Numbered from the stretch's first letter, positions 22,343-32,986 are shown. The stretch is 46,639 bases of DNA from Azolla pinnata (GCA_037176905.1 JBBBWG010029621.1:4016-50654); one strand, 5' to 3'. Numbers and translations: made by a program. Notes: a model not told the origin generated them from the sequence alone.

Positions 22343-24973
22343 TTATCTCTTTCTTTTCGGGGTGCTTCTCAAAGAGGGAAATTGCAAAGGAACTGGCAAA
22401 ACCACTTCATACAGCCTTTGGGCACTCCTCACATCCACTACCCCTCGATCCGCTTCTTTTACTGACTTGAACTTGCATCCTAGCTCAGTATAGTGCTTCT
22501 TCAGATCCAAGATTGACATTCTCAACTCCACTGCAAGATCATACGGATCGGCCCGAAAATCGTCTATCATCAAGCCAAGAACAAGAATGTAGCTTATAAG
22601 CAAATTCCTGTTCTCGGGTGTCTGGCTCCGGGTCCCATTGCCACTCATAGTAGTGAAAAGCTTGATGAGCTTCACTGCAACCATGTCTGGGATGTTGGAA
22701 TAGCTAGTCAAATCATAGGCTCTAGCGTTCCCACGGGAGCCAAATGGAGCCACCAAAGACTTGATCACATACCGTGGGAGGTTGTAAAAGACGATGAGAT
22801 GCCGCAAATATGATAGTATCATGATCCTTCTGTTTTTCGAGTCATCCTGTAATCATGTCAAAAACAGGATACAATCTCTTGACTTGCCATACGAATTTGT
22901 TAAACAGGCATGTGTTCTTGGGGATTGAGCATATCACCATTGCAGTATCATAACATACCTGTAGATATCTAAGTTTGAGTAGACGAACGAGAACAAATTC
23001 AGGGTATGCACCCGATTTTCTAAGCTCCTCAATTTTATCTTGTTTTCCAGCTGCAGTATTTAAGGACTCCGTGTCAATTAGGCTCCTTTGCTCCTCAGGA
23101 GTGATAATCTTATTCAAGATGTAAGCTCTTTCACAAGTAGTGGCTGTCACATCGTATGGTGGTATATTCCTCGTAATCTCAGTATTAGCTCTTTCCAAAG
23201 CTTCTTCATTTGTCAGAACCGATGCATTACCACCCGCTTTCTCAAATAGACGCCCTATCTCTTCCTTGTCTCCCAACGCATCCTCTTTTATTCTTCCTCT
23301 TTCATATCTATTCAGCTATAGCTCGCAATCCACGGTGAAATAATCAGCGACATATGTGCCCACCTTCAGCCTGAAAAAAGAATGATGCAGCAAAACAGAT
23401 TCAGATCCATCACTTACCTGGACTTTGCTCCTCTGAGTACCAAATGTGGATGTTAACAAGTTCCGCTTCTGTAGCATCATTTCCTTCGAGATGTCCACAT
23501 CCATGGCTTCCAAGTTTGAGTCCATATTGTACTCAACACCATGCACTCTTGGTTCCATTCGCAAAACCTTGAAACATTATTGAGAGAATGATTTATTATC
23601 ATTTAACCATAAGAGGGCAATAGTAATGCTTCCGGTTCTTGGGGGCATAGTTTTGAGGAAAACTGTGTAACATGCATCATCTTAAACAAGAAACGTTTTT
23701 AGTCTGATAGCACCATAAGTGCCTGCTTATTTCTAAAGATGTTGATGAGCTAATATCAAACGATATGGATCTACAATAAGTAAACTTATCAAGTCCAATT
23801 GCATGCAAATATTTCATGCTAAGGTGCCCAAGATAGAGCGGTAAAACCACATGCAGCAGCATTTATAAGTTATGAATACCCATTGGATTTCATACTTTAA
23901 ACTTCCGATTCACTGTATAGTGCACTCTTGCTCTGGGACTGAGAAAAACAAGTGAAGCTCAAATATGCTCCTTGAAGCAATGTGTAGACCCATCATAACT
24001 GTTGAGTCCCATGGGGTTTAAGTATGTGGCTGAAGTAACCATTCTAAAATTTATGTAAGCTACCAAAACAAAGATTAATTATTCTGATGCATACATAAAA
24101 ATCCACTCATAAAGGCATGAATTCATGCATGTAAACCATTCGAAAAATATGAAAAGCTCTTTTGATGGCATGAATACACATATATAGAAGAAACAACAAA
24201 AATACATGCTAGGTACTCGAGTAAAAAAACAAATGAATTCGCCTGTGAAAAAGACCAAAGACACCAATTTTTCCCTACAAAAATTTAGTGAAATTTGCAT
24301 TCAAAAGAATGCTATTTCCGAAGCATTTCGAATCAATAACAAGACCCACCTAAAAAAAATGAGCCAACATATGGTAGGCACTCGAGAAAACACGAAATTC
24401 TCTACAAAACAGGCCAAAGAGCCTAAAAAGGATGCACAGACATTTGCATTCTGTATGAGCTAATTTACAGAACATCGTGAATCGATCTAAAACATCACCA
24501 GATATTCCTGAAGAGATAGCAATGCATGTTACCTTAGAGCCAGCTATGGGCAAGAGCTGCAAGGTTCCAGAATCCTTGTTATAGACAGCAAGCGCATAGT
24601 TGCCCGGCTGCCAGACTGCACCCTCGCCATAGAAATTGGAGCCCACAAAATCCACTCCACTGCCAGAGGGGGTCACTATGAGCTGATGCTGCCTCGTCTT
24701 GTACTTCTCTGTGTTCTGATAGCCTCTCGCTTCCAAAGATGCCTCCCCTGCTTCTTCCTCACCGCCATTCTTTGCCGAGGAAGGATCCTTCGCCCATTCC
24801 TTTCCTCTGTATTGGTCCGGGTCGAAACCAGAAGGGAAGTAGCCGACAAAGGGTGAAGAATGGCCGGCTTGGGTAGGGAGGAAGTCGAGGACGACCTCGG
24901 TTTGGGCCTGGCTCTGCTCTTTCACCTTCTCCTTCTTCTTCTTCTTCGTGGAGTGGCTCTGAGGAGTTTCCAT
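22343..24973 (-). CDS. RPA49: RNA polymerase I subunit RPA49 (A49 family)
   Basis: Pol I-specific subunit that pairs with the A34.5 homologue and supports rDNA transcription initiation and elongation in the nucleolus (family knowledge from yeast A49 and human POLR1E). Four exons: 24973-24533, 23567-23418, 23315-22959, 22846-22343. All three introns are phase 0 and GT-AG, giving 483 aa, close to plant homologues. Seen: a Lys-rich N-terminus (STKKKKKEKVKE), FVGYFPSGFDP, and residues 60-200 of the TFIIF-like dimerisation domain ending LLTSTFGTQRSKVQ. Then LNRYERGRIKE and NIPPYD (about 247-252) precede the C-terminal winged-helix part (LRHLIVFYNLP, DLTSYSNIPDMVAVKL). The basic end is RSTPKRKR. 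The ATG at 24973 was chosen because the longer frame upstream opens with TTG, not ATG. It is divergent from MTN, with 2.6 kb between the start codons. Confidence 0.92.
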
Positions 24974-25160
24974 GGCTACAACAAGTGATTCTAATTCCAA
25001 TCCTTCTTCTTCTTCTCCTCCTCCTCCTCCTCCTTCAATCCTTCTGCTGCTCCTCCGCCTCTTCCTACTCCTTCAATCCTACTTCTGCTCCTTCAATCCT
25101 TCTTCTGCTCCTTCTTCTCCTCCTTCAATCCTCCTTCTCCTCCTTCAATCCTCCTCTGTC
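24974..25160. repeat. pyrimidine-rich CTT/CTC tract upstream of RPA49 ATG
   Basis: Plus-strand TTC/CTC/TCC repeats with the 21-25 bp phrase tccttcttctgctccttcaa repeated several times. On the RPA49 sense strand this is a GAAGGA-rich purine tract within the likely 5' UTR. Leu- and Ser-rich plus-strand frames across it are artefacts. Confidence 0.75.
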
Positions 25161-25334
25161 TATTGCAATCCTTCATCTCCTGCTTCTTCTTGGATGCTTT
25201 CTTCGTCGTCTGCTGATTCCCGAGTCCTTCCATCGATCTTCTTCTTCGATCCGTCAAGCTCCTGCGCAGCGCAGAAGCGAAAAACAGAGGAGTGGAGGAT
25301 GAGGACGGTATTGTCAAGAATTTCCTTGGTGACG

Positions 25335-25720
25335 AAACCCTAATCTGGAGCCCTAAACCCTAAATCCTAAACCCTAAACTGGAGCCCTAAACCCTAATTC
25401 CTAAACCCTGAACTTGAGCCCTAAACCCTAAACTAGAGCCCTAAACCCTAAACTTGAGCCCTAAACCCTACATCCTAAGCCCTAAACTGGAGCCGTAAAA
25501 CCCTAAATCCTAAACCCTAAACTGGAGCCCTAAACCCTAAACTGGAGCCATAAACCCTAAATCCTAAACCCTACATCCTAAACCCTAAACTGGAGCCCTA
25601 AACCCTAAATCCTAAACCCTAAACTGGATCCCTAAACCCTAAATCCTAAACCCTAAACTGGATCCCTAAACCCTACATCTTAAACCCTAAACCCTAAACC
25701 CTACACCCTACACCCAAGCC
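25335..25720. repeat. interstitial telomere-like (telo-box) array
   Basis: About 25 copies of CCCTAAA occur in 385 bp, organised as a higher-order unit CTGGAGCCCTAAACCCTAAATCCTAAACCCTAAA of 33-34 bp. The array lies 362 bp or more upstream of the RPA49 start codon. A duplicated flank follows: gagatcgagRactt...ggttttctctt...actgcacaaaa occurs near 25726 and 25843, again with CCCTAAA words between the copies. Confidence 0.93.
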
Positions 25721-26479
25721 CTAATGAGATCGAGGACTTTTTATGGTTTTCTCTTTTCACCGACTTGACGCATAACTGCACAAAACCCTAAACCCTACAA
25801 ACTGGAGCCCTAAACCCTAAAGTTAAGCCCTGGGGAGCCGACGAGATCGAGAACTTCTTAGGGTTTTCTCTTCTCATCGGCTCCGCATTGTAACTGCACA
25901 AAACTTTGAACCCTTAACCCTAAACAACAGTTCCTGTGTTTGCATGCAAGATCTCGTTCTTTCTTTCAGCTGGCCCGCTTGGCCAATTTACAGTGGTCTC
26001 CCAACTTGTTTCAGCATTTTCGATTTCCCGCTGTTTGGAGAGGGCTTTGCTAGGCCTAATGTCCAAGTTCCATTATCTCTTTTCATTGATTGCTAGTGCT
26101 GAATAGCATCATCATCGATGAACACGCCATCTATCAAAGATGGCTCGAACCTTGTATTTGCTCGTTGGAAAGATACCGAGCATAGCAACGTGGTACAGGC
26201 AGCAACTGATTTGTTGCGCTATACTACGGCAAGAGTCGCAACCATCAAACAATATTTCGACTCAATTCACTCACATCTAGAAAGTCTTGGGGAGGATCGA
26301 TGATATGGAATTATGGCTGCAAAGCCCCAAACATGATCCTTGAGATCATCATTTGTGTGCCAAGTAAAACACATTGATGTATATCAGATGGTGCCAAGTA
26401 AAATACATTGGCCATGGGAATCACCACATGCACTCACTAGTGGCGAGTAAGGTTCTAACAATCTTATCATCATGTAGAT
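25721..26479. other. intergenic between RPA49 and MTN
   Basis: After the telo-box flank duplications (to about 25930) there is a 61-codon plus frame at 26118-26303 starting MNTPSIKDGSNLV, with balanced composition but no recognisable family and no visible spliced continuation. A short duplication of gtgccaagtaaaayacattg occurs near 26357 and 26391. Confidence 0.4.
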
Positions 26480-26597
26480 AGATGGTTGTTGTCACGAACA
26501 AATATAGAAGAGCAAAACAAAACTAGGAAACGGCAAAAGAGATAAGTGAGAAGTAAAAGATAGACGAAACTGAATATTGATTCTATAATTGGTGTTT

Positions 26598-26623
26598 TTC
26601 ACCTTGATCGGGATCAAGGTGAA
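26598..26623. promoter_or_regulatory. 12-bp perfect inverted repeat
   Basis: Arms ttcaccttgatc (26598-26609) and gatcaaggtgaa (26612-26623) are exact reverse complements with a 2-bp spacer. It lies just downstream of the minus-strand TATA box, so it would fold in the leader of any transcript started there. Confidence 0.85.
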
Positions 26624-26628
26624 CCCCT

Positions 26629-26639
26629 GTATTTATACA
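26629..26639 (-). promoter_or_regulatory. TATA box of the LTR-like promoter
   Basis: The minus strand reads TTGTATAAATACAGG, a strong plant TATA context, about 42 bp downstream of the heat shock element. Confidence 0.6.
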
Positions 26640-26680
26640 ATTCCATAACTCTTACATGCAAGAAGAGGGAGATCCATATA

Positions 26681-26708
26681 GAAGTTTCTAGAAAATTCCA
26701 GAAGCTTC
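26681..26708. promoter_or_regulatory. six-unit perfect heat shock element
   Basis: The bases read GAA-gt-TTC-ta-GAA-aa-TTC-ca-GAA-gc-TTC: six alternating inverted units with exact 2-bp spacing. This is the ideal binding site for trimeric heat shock factors, where three units are already sufficient. The element is orientation-independent. It sits about 880 bp upstream of the MTN start codon and 1.7 kb from RPA49. Confidence 0.85.
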
Positions 26709-26755
26709 TACAACATTGGAAAATGATATTAAATATATAGATGTTGACATTTACA

Positions 26756-27435
26756 TCATGATTCTATATTTGATCAATTAGTTACATGGGTTCGAAATCC
26801 ATCTTTATATATATATAACACAACTGTCCAAATTTGACCTTATCATCAAAAGATCTAACCCACCTGATCATTACAACCTCTTCTTTATCACACTTAATGA
26901 GCTTCACAAGTTGTAAGCAACTAAGACAATATATTTTTGAACCTAAAACATAGAGAGAGATTCTTAAAAGATTCCGTTGTCTGTTCAACTAAACTTGTGC
27001 AACCTCTTATACTTCCTTTTTTCCCGAACAGAAACAACTACAACTATTGATATGAATGCTATATTAGGTTTGCCGAATGCAGAAGAATCAAAGATTTGAA
27101 AGTTGCCTGATATCATGAAGCAAAAATTTGGAAAATCAGGCAGCGTGAGTCGCCTTGCTTATTAAAGAGCTTTTAGTTGGACCACAGCCAAACGACACAA
27201 GTACGTCTTTCTCCACCCCATTATTTCTCCCGCTTCCCTGACAACAGATTTCTTTACATATCATGTTTAATTACTTTCCTCATCTTAGCCACGATAAGCA
27301 TAACATTTTACCTTTGATACAAGATTGGACGATTGTAACAATCACGATACGCTTGTAGATAAGTGGATACACAAACATTATTGTACACTTTGTTTCATCA
27401 TTCATGGGCCATATTGGCCTAAACAAACATTAATA

Positions 27436-27466
<31 letters not shown>

Positions 27467-27585
27467 ATTTCTTTCTGGGAATACATCATGTTTTTTTGGG
27501 CATATTTTCATGTTCCATGACCCCCTAAGTTTCAACCTCAAATTGACTTGTTTTGGCAGCAAGAGCCCACAACATTTGCTGCAGA
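26756..27585. other. MTN upstream region
   Basis: AT-rich, with a TTTC microsatellite at about 27440-27474 roughly 110 bp upstream of the MTN ATG. No coding sequence is recognised. Confidence 0.45.
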
Positions 27586-30500
27586 ATGCCCTCCTCTGCT
27601 GCCATGGCCTCCGAGCCCAAACAGATTTCTTCGATTCTGTTCATTGTCGGTAAGTCTCTCTCTCTCTCTCTGTTTGTATATCTATATCTTTATGCTTGGA
27701 TGTATATATGTATACATGTGAGTGAGTGTGTGTCTGTGTGTGTGTTTTAAAGAGAGAGAGAGAGGGGGAGAGATGGTGGGCAGAACCCATGTGGTTGTTG
27801 CTCTGTTGCTTCCAAGTCATATAGCTGGACTCGGGACACCGGCCCGGTGTATCATGGTTGTGCAAGCACATAGCTTGCCACAATGCCACAGCCCCACTGC
27901 AATGAAGAAGACGAAGATGAATGCAGATGATGATTATGATGAAAATGAGTATGAAACATTATTGTCGCGGCGGAGAAGAAAGTAAGAAACTATATCCGTT
28001 GTCTTGATGGTGGTTATGATGGCACTATCATCGGAGGGGGAAAGAAAGAAAAGATTGTTCTAGATCAAACTATGGTGTTTTCCACAAGCTGGGGAAATAC
28101 TTGTACATAGGGCGTTGCTGCTGGAGGGTTGGTTTGCCAGACCTGGTTTTTCCTCTCAATGTTACCAATGTACAGATGTAAAAACTACTAGGCATGCCTT
28201 ATGGGAATGTTGATATGTAAGGAAAGTGTGGCAATGAATCATTGGGTTATTCTTCTATCTTAGTACTGACATTATTGTCTGATGTGGTTGAATAGCATAT
28301 TGCTCTATGGCCCTTATGAGGGACACATGCCGAATACAAGATTTATGTTGCACCATGGTAATCCTATCCCAACTAATTGGCGAGGTAAATTTTCAGGTTT
28401 CTAAGGATAGGAAATGAGAGCCTTTTATCCTAATAGTTTCGTGGAATATTTGGGAGATCTAGGTGTCAATTGGTTTTCAAGACCTCAAACTGCCTTCTAT
28501 TGAGGTAGTAAAGGATATATGGGGATATGCACTGCACACATTAAAAGGCGCATTATGAAACAATTAAGGTACATTAACAAATAGTAACAAAGAACAGAGG
28601 TCAATTTTTTTCATTATTGAATAATATGCATTTCTTTACGAGAAACACCCCAGGAATAAAGTGGGAGTAGGCTCCACCCTTGTGGATGAACCCACCCCCC
28701 ATTATGTGATTCTGTTGGAGTTTGTCAAGAGTTATTGGTGTTCTTGAGACTTGGTATCTAGGGTCATGCTAGATATGCATTTCTGATAAGTTTGTTCAAT
28801 CATGTGTTTGTAGTCCTCTGGCCTTTCTTTTCTAATACATCAGATGAATCTTTTTTTTGGCAAAATGAAAAGTAAAGACTATATCATTGTTATACTGGAG
28901 AGGAATAAAGAAAAAGCATGCCAATTTTCTCTACAAACAAAGACTCAATACTAGACTGTTTCTAGTACGTAAATCGAATAAGAGGTCTGCTGTAAGGAAC
29001 TAACATGATCCTAGAGCCTCACAATCCACCCAAGTGATAAATCATCCTGAATGTTCTCTCACACATGCCTAGGTTAAATGATGGGCATAATCTTTTACTT
29101 GTCAGACAATTTGTCGAGTGTGATCTTAGATAGGTTGACAATGGTCTAGGCTTGGTTGTGGAATATGCACTTCTTAATTTTTGAAAACTAGGTTATATTT
29201 GATGATAGAAAAGGTTTCTTAAGGCCAACATGGTCCATGAAACAAAAACATTCATTAATGTGGTGTGTATCTAGTTATCTATAACAATAAAGGTGTAAAA
29301 GAGTAGCATAATAAAAGAAATGTAAAAGAGTAGCATAATAAAAGAAAATGGGAAGGTATATAGTGTGACATGCTATGAAAAATAATCATGCTATGAAAAC
29401 TTTCATGTCTAACATAGAGTAATGCAATCTCAAATGGTGCTGGTATTGACTTGGCTCTCAATCTCAATGTAATTATTAATCCAACCTTATCATGACATCA
29501 AGTGACTTTAAACCTAGGCACTTGCGGATGTTTCTGTTGCTACTTGATTCTCTGCTTCTGGGAATGAGAGGCCGGGTGTTGCAGGTGTGAGAGATTCCAC
29601 TGACAAGTGTGGTTGGCTTCATGTGATGATGCATCGGGTTACCCAATCACATATTTAATACCACAAAATAGATGTTTTCCTATGTAGCTGGGTCAAGTGA
29701 TTGATTCTTAAAGTTGGAAGTTTGTCTTTATAGGTGAGATATTTGAACTTGCCCAGGAATGTATAAAATGCAGTGCATTTGAAGGATCCGGAGGATTGTT
29801 TTGCCCTTGTTTGCTATGTATATCTGAATTTTTTATGCTTGGACGGGTCAATTTTTGTCTTTACATCGAAGGTTTCTATTCCTATTAAGCAATTTGGGTT
29901 TCTGTTACCTGATGCATTTCTTCTTGCAGCAATGAAGGTGGAAGCCTATCCTTTGGTGCAATCGCTAAAACTCAAGCGCGATGATGGATCCTTGTAATCT
30001 TTCAATGCCTTTATACTTCAAAGACTTGTAAGCTATTGGTTATGCACCTAAGGTTTGGATCGTTGTCAGACTTTCTGTATAGTTGTATTGATGTGCCAAA
30101 GGATAAATAATGTTGATGTGGACATGATTGATTGGTTGTTGTTTGAAAGCTGTTTTCACCATTCTTATATAAAAATGTACCATGAATATCTGGCAATATC
30201 TGGCATGCTGAAATCTGCCACATGATTGCACACACTTTGTAAGAAATTTCTTTCAAGATCCTCAAAAGGGAGAAGAAAGATTCCGCACGATAATATTGTA
30301 ATTTGGTCATCTTATTGAAATATATCAATCACTGTGTAAAGTGTGGGTGCTTAAACCTCGGAATGCATTCTGATGTCATGATAGGTAGCTGAACTTCTGC
30401 ATGCAGTTATGCTATTAAAAAATTTGAGCTGTTTTATATATGAATAAGAGGAAAGGTGCGTCGAGCTATAGCCTGATCTTTTATTTCCAGCAAGTGAATC

Positions 30501-32506
30501 GATGTTGTCAACCGCTCCTAATCCACTCATTGATTTACGGTGGGACTTTGAAATTTTCATCAATCAGGTAGTCAAGTAATTTATTTACATAGTGGAGTGT
30601 GAATTTGTGCCTGAGTCTGAAAATCGTGAAAATCTATGGCAGGGAAAGAGAGTTCATGTTTTCTCAAGCAAGAGCTCTAGCTCACCCATGATCTGCAGCT
30701 AAAACTGAAGCCGTTTGATATTTTCTTCTTTTGCAGGTTTCCCCCTGGACTTCCATGGGTGCGATATCATGGGATGTATAAGGGATTAGCCATAAGCCTA
30801 GTTATCCCTGGGACTTGCTCTATTTTCGGCATGTGAAGATTTTTACGCGCTGCTTCAGAAAATTGTCATTTTTCAAGCAAACTCATTCTTTATGCCTCAC
30901 TGCGATCTAATGCTTTTCGATGTTGCATACCTGCAGGAGTGGATAATGTTGGAACTGTTCCTTCTGCCTTATTGACATATGCATCTATACAAGCCATCAA
31001 GCCTGATTTGATTGTTAACATGGGAACTGCCGGTGGCTTCAAGGTTATACATCTTCCCTCTTTTCCATTGTTCTGACTCTTACTTTATATTTAGGGTCAT
31101 TTTTCTGGTCTGAGGGGTGTCTCGTGTGTAGGGTGCATCAATGGTTCAGTTCTGTTTTGGCAAGCCAACCAAACCATGAGACCATGGAAACTGAATAAAC
31201 CAAACGATTTGAGACATTTGAACAACTCAAACAGCTTAAACATGGTTTCAAGCCATTTAGACTGTTTAGACCATGGTTTCAAAGCCATTTAGACTGTTTA
31301 AACCATGGTTTTAAGCCATTTAGACTGTTTAAACCATGGTTTCAAGCCATTTGAAACAGCTTAAACCCTGGTTTTGAGCGGTTTAAAATATTTAAACCAT
31401 GGTTTCATGCAGTTCAAACTTTTTAAAACCATGATTTCCGGCGTTTAAACGGTTTAAACCATGGTTTCATGCAGTTCAGTTTAGGCTGTTTAAACCATGG
31501 TTCGAGGCGTTTCAACAGTTTAAACCATGGTTTCAAGCCATTTATACTGTTTAAACCATGATTTCAAGCAGGTTAAGTTGTTTAAGTCAGGTTTAAACTG
31601 TTTGGACTGTTTAAACTATGGTTTCAAGCAGTTTAAGCTGTTTAAGTCACGGTTTAAGCTGTTTGGACTGTTTAAACCACCATCCAAACTATAAACCATG
31701 ATTTCGAGGCGTGTAAACTATTTAGACCATAATTTCAACCCATTTAAACTGTTTAAAGCCTGTATAGTCAAACCCGTTTAAACGGAATCCCATCTTAAAA
31801 CTTAGCCCAAACTGAACTGAGGCAACGCAAACCAAACCAAGGTAGAACAAACTTAATTGAACCGAACCAAATCATAAAACCGATTGAAACAGAGCTGCGG
31901 TTTGTGGTTTTCCTCCGGCTCCAAAGGAACCCTTACCACATCCTACTGGTGTGGTTAATCTTACTCAAAAGTTTCACTTGGAAAATACTTGGATAGGCAA
32001 AAGGTGCAAGTGTTGGAGATGCTTTTATTGTGTCCGAGGCTGCTCATCATGATCGACGAATACCCATACCGGCATGTAACAGCATTCTTTCCCTTGGTCT
32101 CTCTTAATGCCGCCAATGTTGCTGAATTGAGTTGTTGATTGCAATTAGTATGGGTGCAGATGTTCGATAAATACGGCATTGGTGCAATGGAAGCTTTGAA
32201 GACTCCCAATCTTGTAGAATCTCTGCAGTTGAAGGTCATAATTGTCAGTTACGTTGACCACCGGATCCCTTCTCTTCCTTTTTCTTTTTTACATGGGCCG
32301 AAATGGTCAAAATCCTTCAGGTGGGCAAACTGTCGACAGGAAATTCGATGGATATGGCACCTATCGATGAAGAATTGATCAAGGCGAATGACGCTTCCGT
32401 GAAAGACATGGAGGTATGTAAAAACATATGATTGTAGGATCTGCAAGGTTCCAATGCAATATACTGACTAAGAAAACAATTTCAAGTACTATATCCAAAT
32501 CTATAG

Positions 32507-32538
<32 letters not shown>

Positions 32539-32986
32539 AATGCAATCTATCTAAAGGGCTAAATTACCTTGAGACGGAATGTATCGACACCAATTTTCAC
32601 CAGTGAAAATTGGTTTGATATGATTGAGTAAGCTGTCAAAATCTAACATGCCAAAGATGACATGACAGCTTTCTTGAAACAGAGTGTGAGAGTTTAGGAT
32701 CGAAACATGGCGAGAACCTCTTAAAAGCACACAGCGAAGCTTTTTCGCCTGACAAGATTTTGTTTTCGCATTGTTCCATGATGATCAGGGTGCGTCGGTG
32801 CTGTATGTAGCGAGCCTCCTGTCGGTGCCAGCGATCCTGCTAAAGGTTGTGACCGATGTTGTGGATGGCGAAAGGCCGACTTCGGAAGAGTATCTGGAGA
32901 ACTTGACAGGTGCTTCCCTCGTGCTGCACGAGGCATCCCTGCAGATCTTGGATTTCATACATGGCAAGGCTTGTACAGACTTGTAG
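27586..32986 (+). CDS. MTN: 5'-methylthioadenosine nucleosidase
   Basis: Hydrolyses 5'-methylthioadenosine to adenine and methylthioribose in the methionine salvage (Yang) cycle, removing a by-product of ethylene, polyamine and nicotianamine synthesis; cytosolic. Eight exons: 27586-27649, 29930-29993, 30737-30828, 30937-31043, 31997-32071, 32160-32234, 32321-32413, 32789-32986; 768 bp, 255 aa, near the 267 aa of Arabidopsis MTN1. Seen: AMKVEAYPLV with the catalytic-type Glu26, GLPWVRYHG, GVDNVGTVPSALLTYASIQ, NMGTAGGFKAKGASVGDAF, HHDRRIPIPMFDKYGIG, KLSTGNSMDM, VKDMEG (Glu190), and VVTDVVDG with Asp213. The Glu26-Asp213 spacing of 187 equals that of MTN1 (E38-D225). Introns 3 and 5 need GC donors (cg|gcatgt) to stay in frame. 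The ATG at 27586 is used; a second in-frame ATG lies 18 bp on. The RDAAL of homologues after PG is TCSIF here. Confidence 0.93.
27650..29929 (+). other. MTN intron 1 (2.3 kb)
   Basis: Starts with CT, GT and GA microsatellites (27655-27770), holds a LINE relic (28080-28560) and a perfect 27-bp tandem duplication (tgtaaaagagtagcataata...; 29294-29320 and 29321-29347). The rest is AT-rich with no recognised gene. Confidence 0.8.
28080..28560 (+). mobile_element. non-LTR retrotransposon (LINE) 3' relic
   Basis: One plus frame reads QCYQCTDVKTTRHALWEC, then a stop, then YVRKVW. The C-x2-C-x7-H-x4-C spacing with HALW and a following VW is typical of the zinc-binding domain after plant LINE reverse transcriptases. 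Further on, SWNIWE resembles the start of the LINE RNase H region. In-frame stops show it is dead. It lies in the same sense as MTN inside intron 1. Confidence 0.55.
31180..31790. repeat. 31-32 bp minisatellite with palindromic core in MTN intron 4
   Basis: About 17-20 diverged copies of a unit like catggtttcaagccattta-gactgtttaaac. Two palindromes recur: AAACCATGGTTT and GTTTAAAC. The array fills most of MTN intron 4 (31044-31996). Confidence 0.85.
32508..32540. repeat. (CTAT)n microsatellite in MTN intron 7
   Basis: About seven CTAT units lie in the intron between exons 7 and 8 of MTN (32414-32788). Confidence 0.9.

Larger units (their letters stand above)
26490..26755 (-). mobile_element. 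LTR-like promoter segment (probable copia solo LTR)
   Basis: Read on the minus strand, the segment begins TGTAAATGTCAAC and ends TTCGTGACA, and contains a heat shock element, a TATA box and a downstream pyrimidine-rich leader in the order of a retrotransposon LTR (U3-R-U5). I find no clear target-site duplication, primer-binding site or second LTR, so the exact ends and the LTR identity are inference. The order of promoter elements is seen directly. Confidence 0.5.

Noticed and set aside
23316-23394. RPA49 exon starting at the tttttcag acceptor near 23370
   Set aside because: In the phase required it stops after eight codons. The ctatag acceptor at 23316 gives the conserved LNRYERGR continuation.
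26776-26800. Possible tRNA from the ggttcgaaatcc string
   Set aside because: The T-loop-like string has one extra base, and no acceptor, D or anticodon arms can be folded around it.
30829-30836. GT donor (cat|gtgaag) for MTN intron 3
   Set aside because: Using it makes exon 4 read into a stop within a few codons and loses the conserved GVDNVGTV frame.
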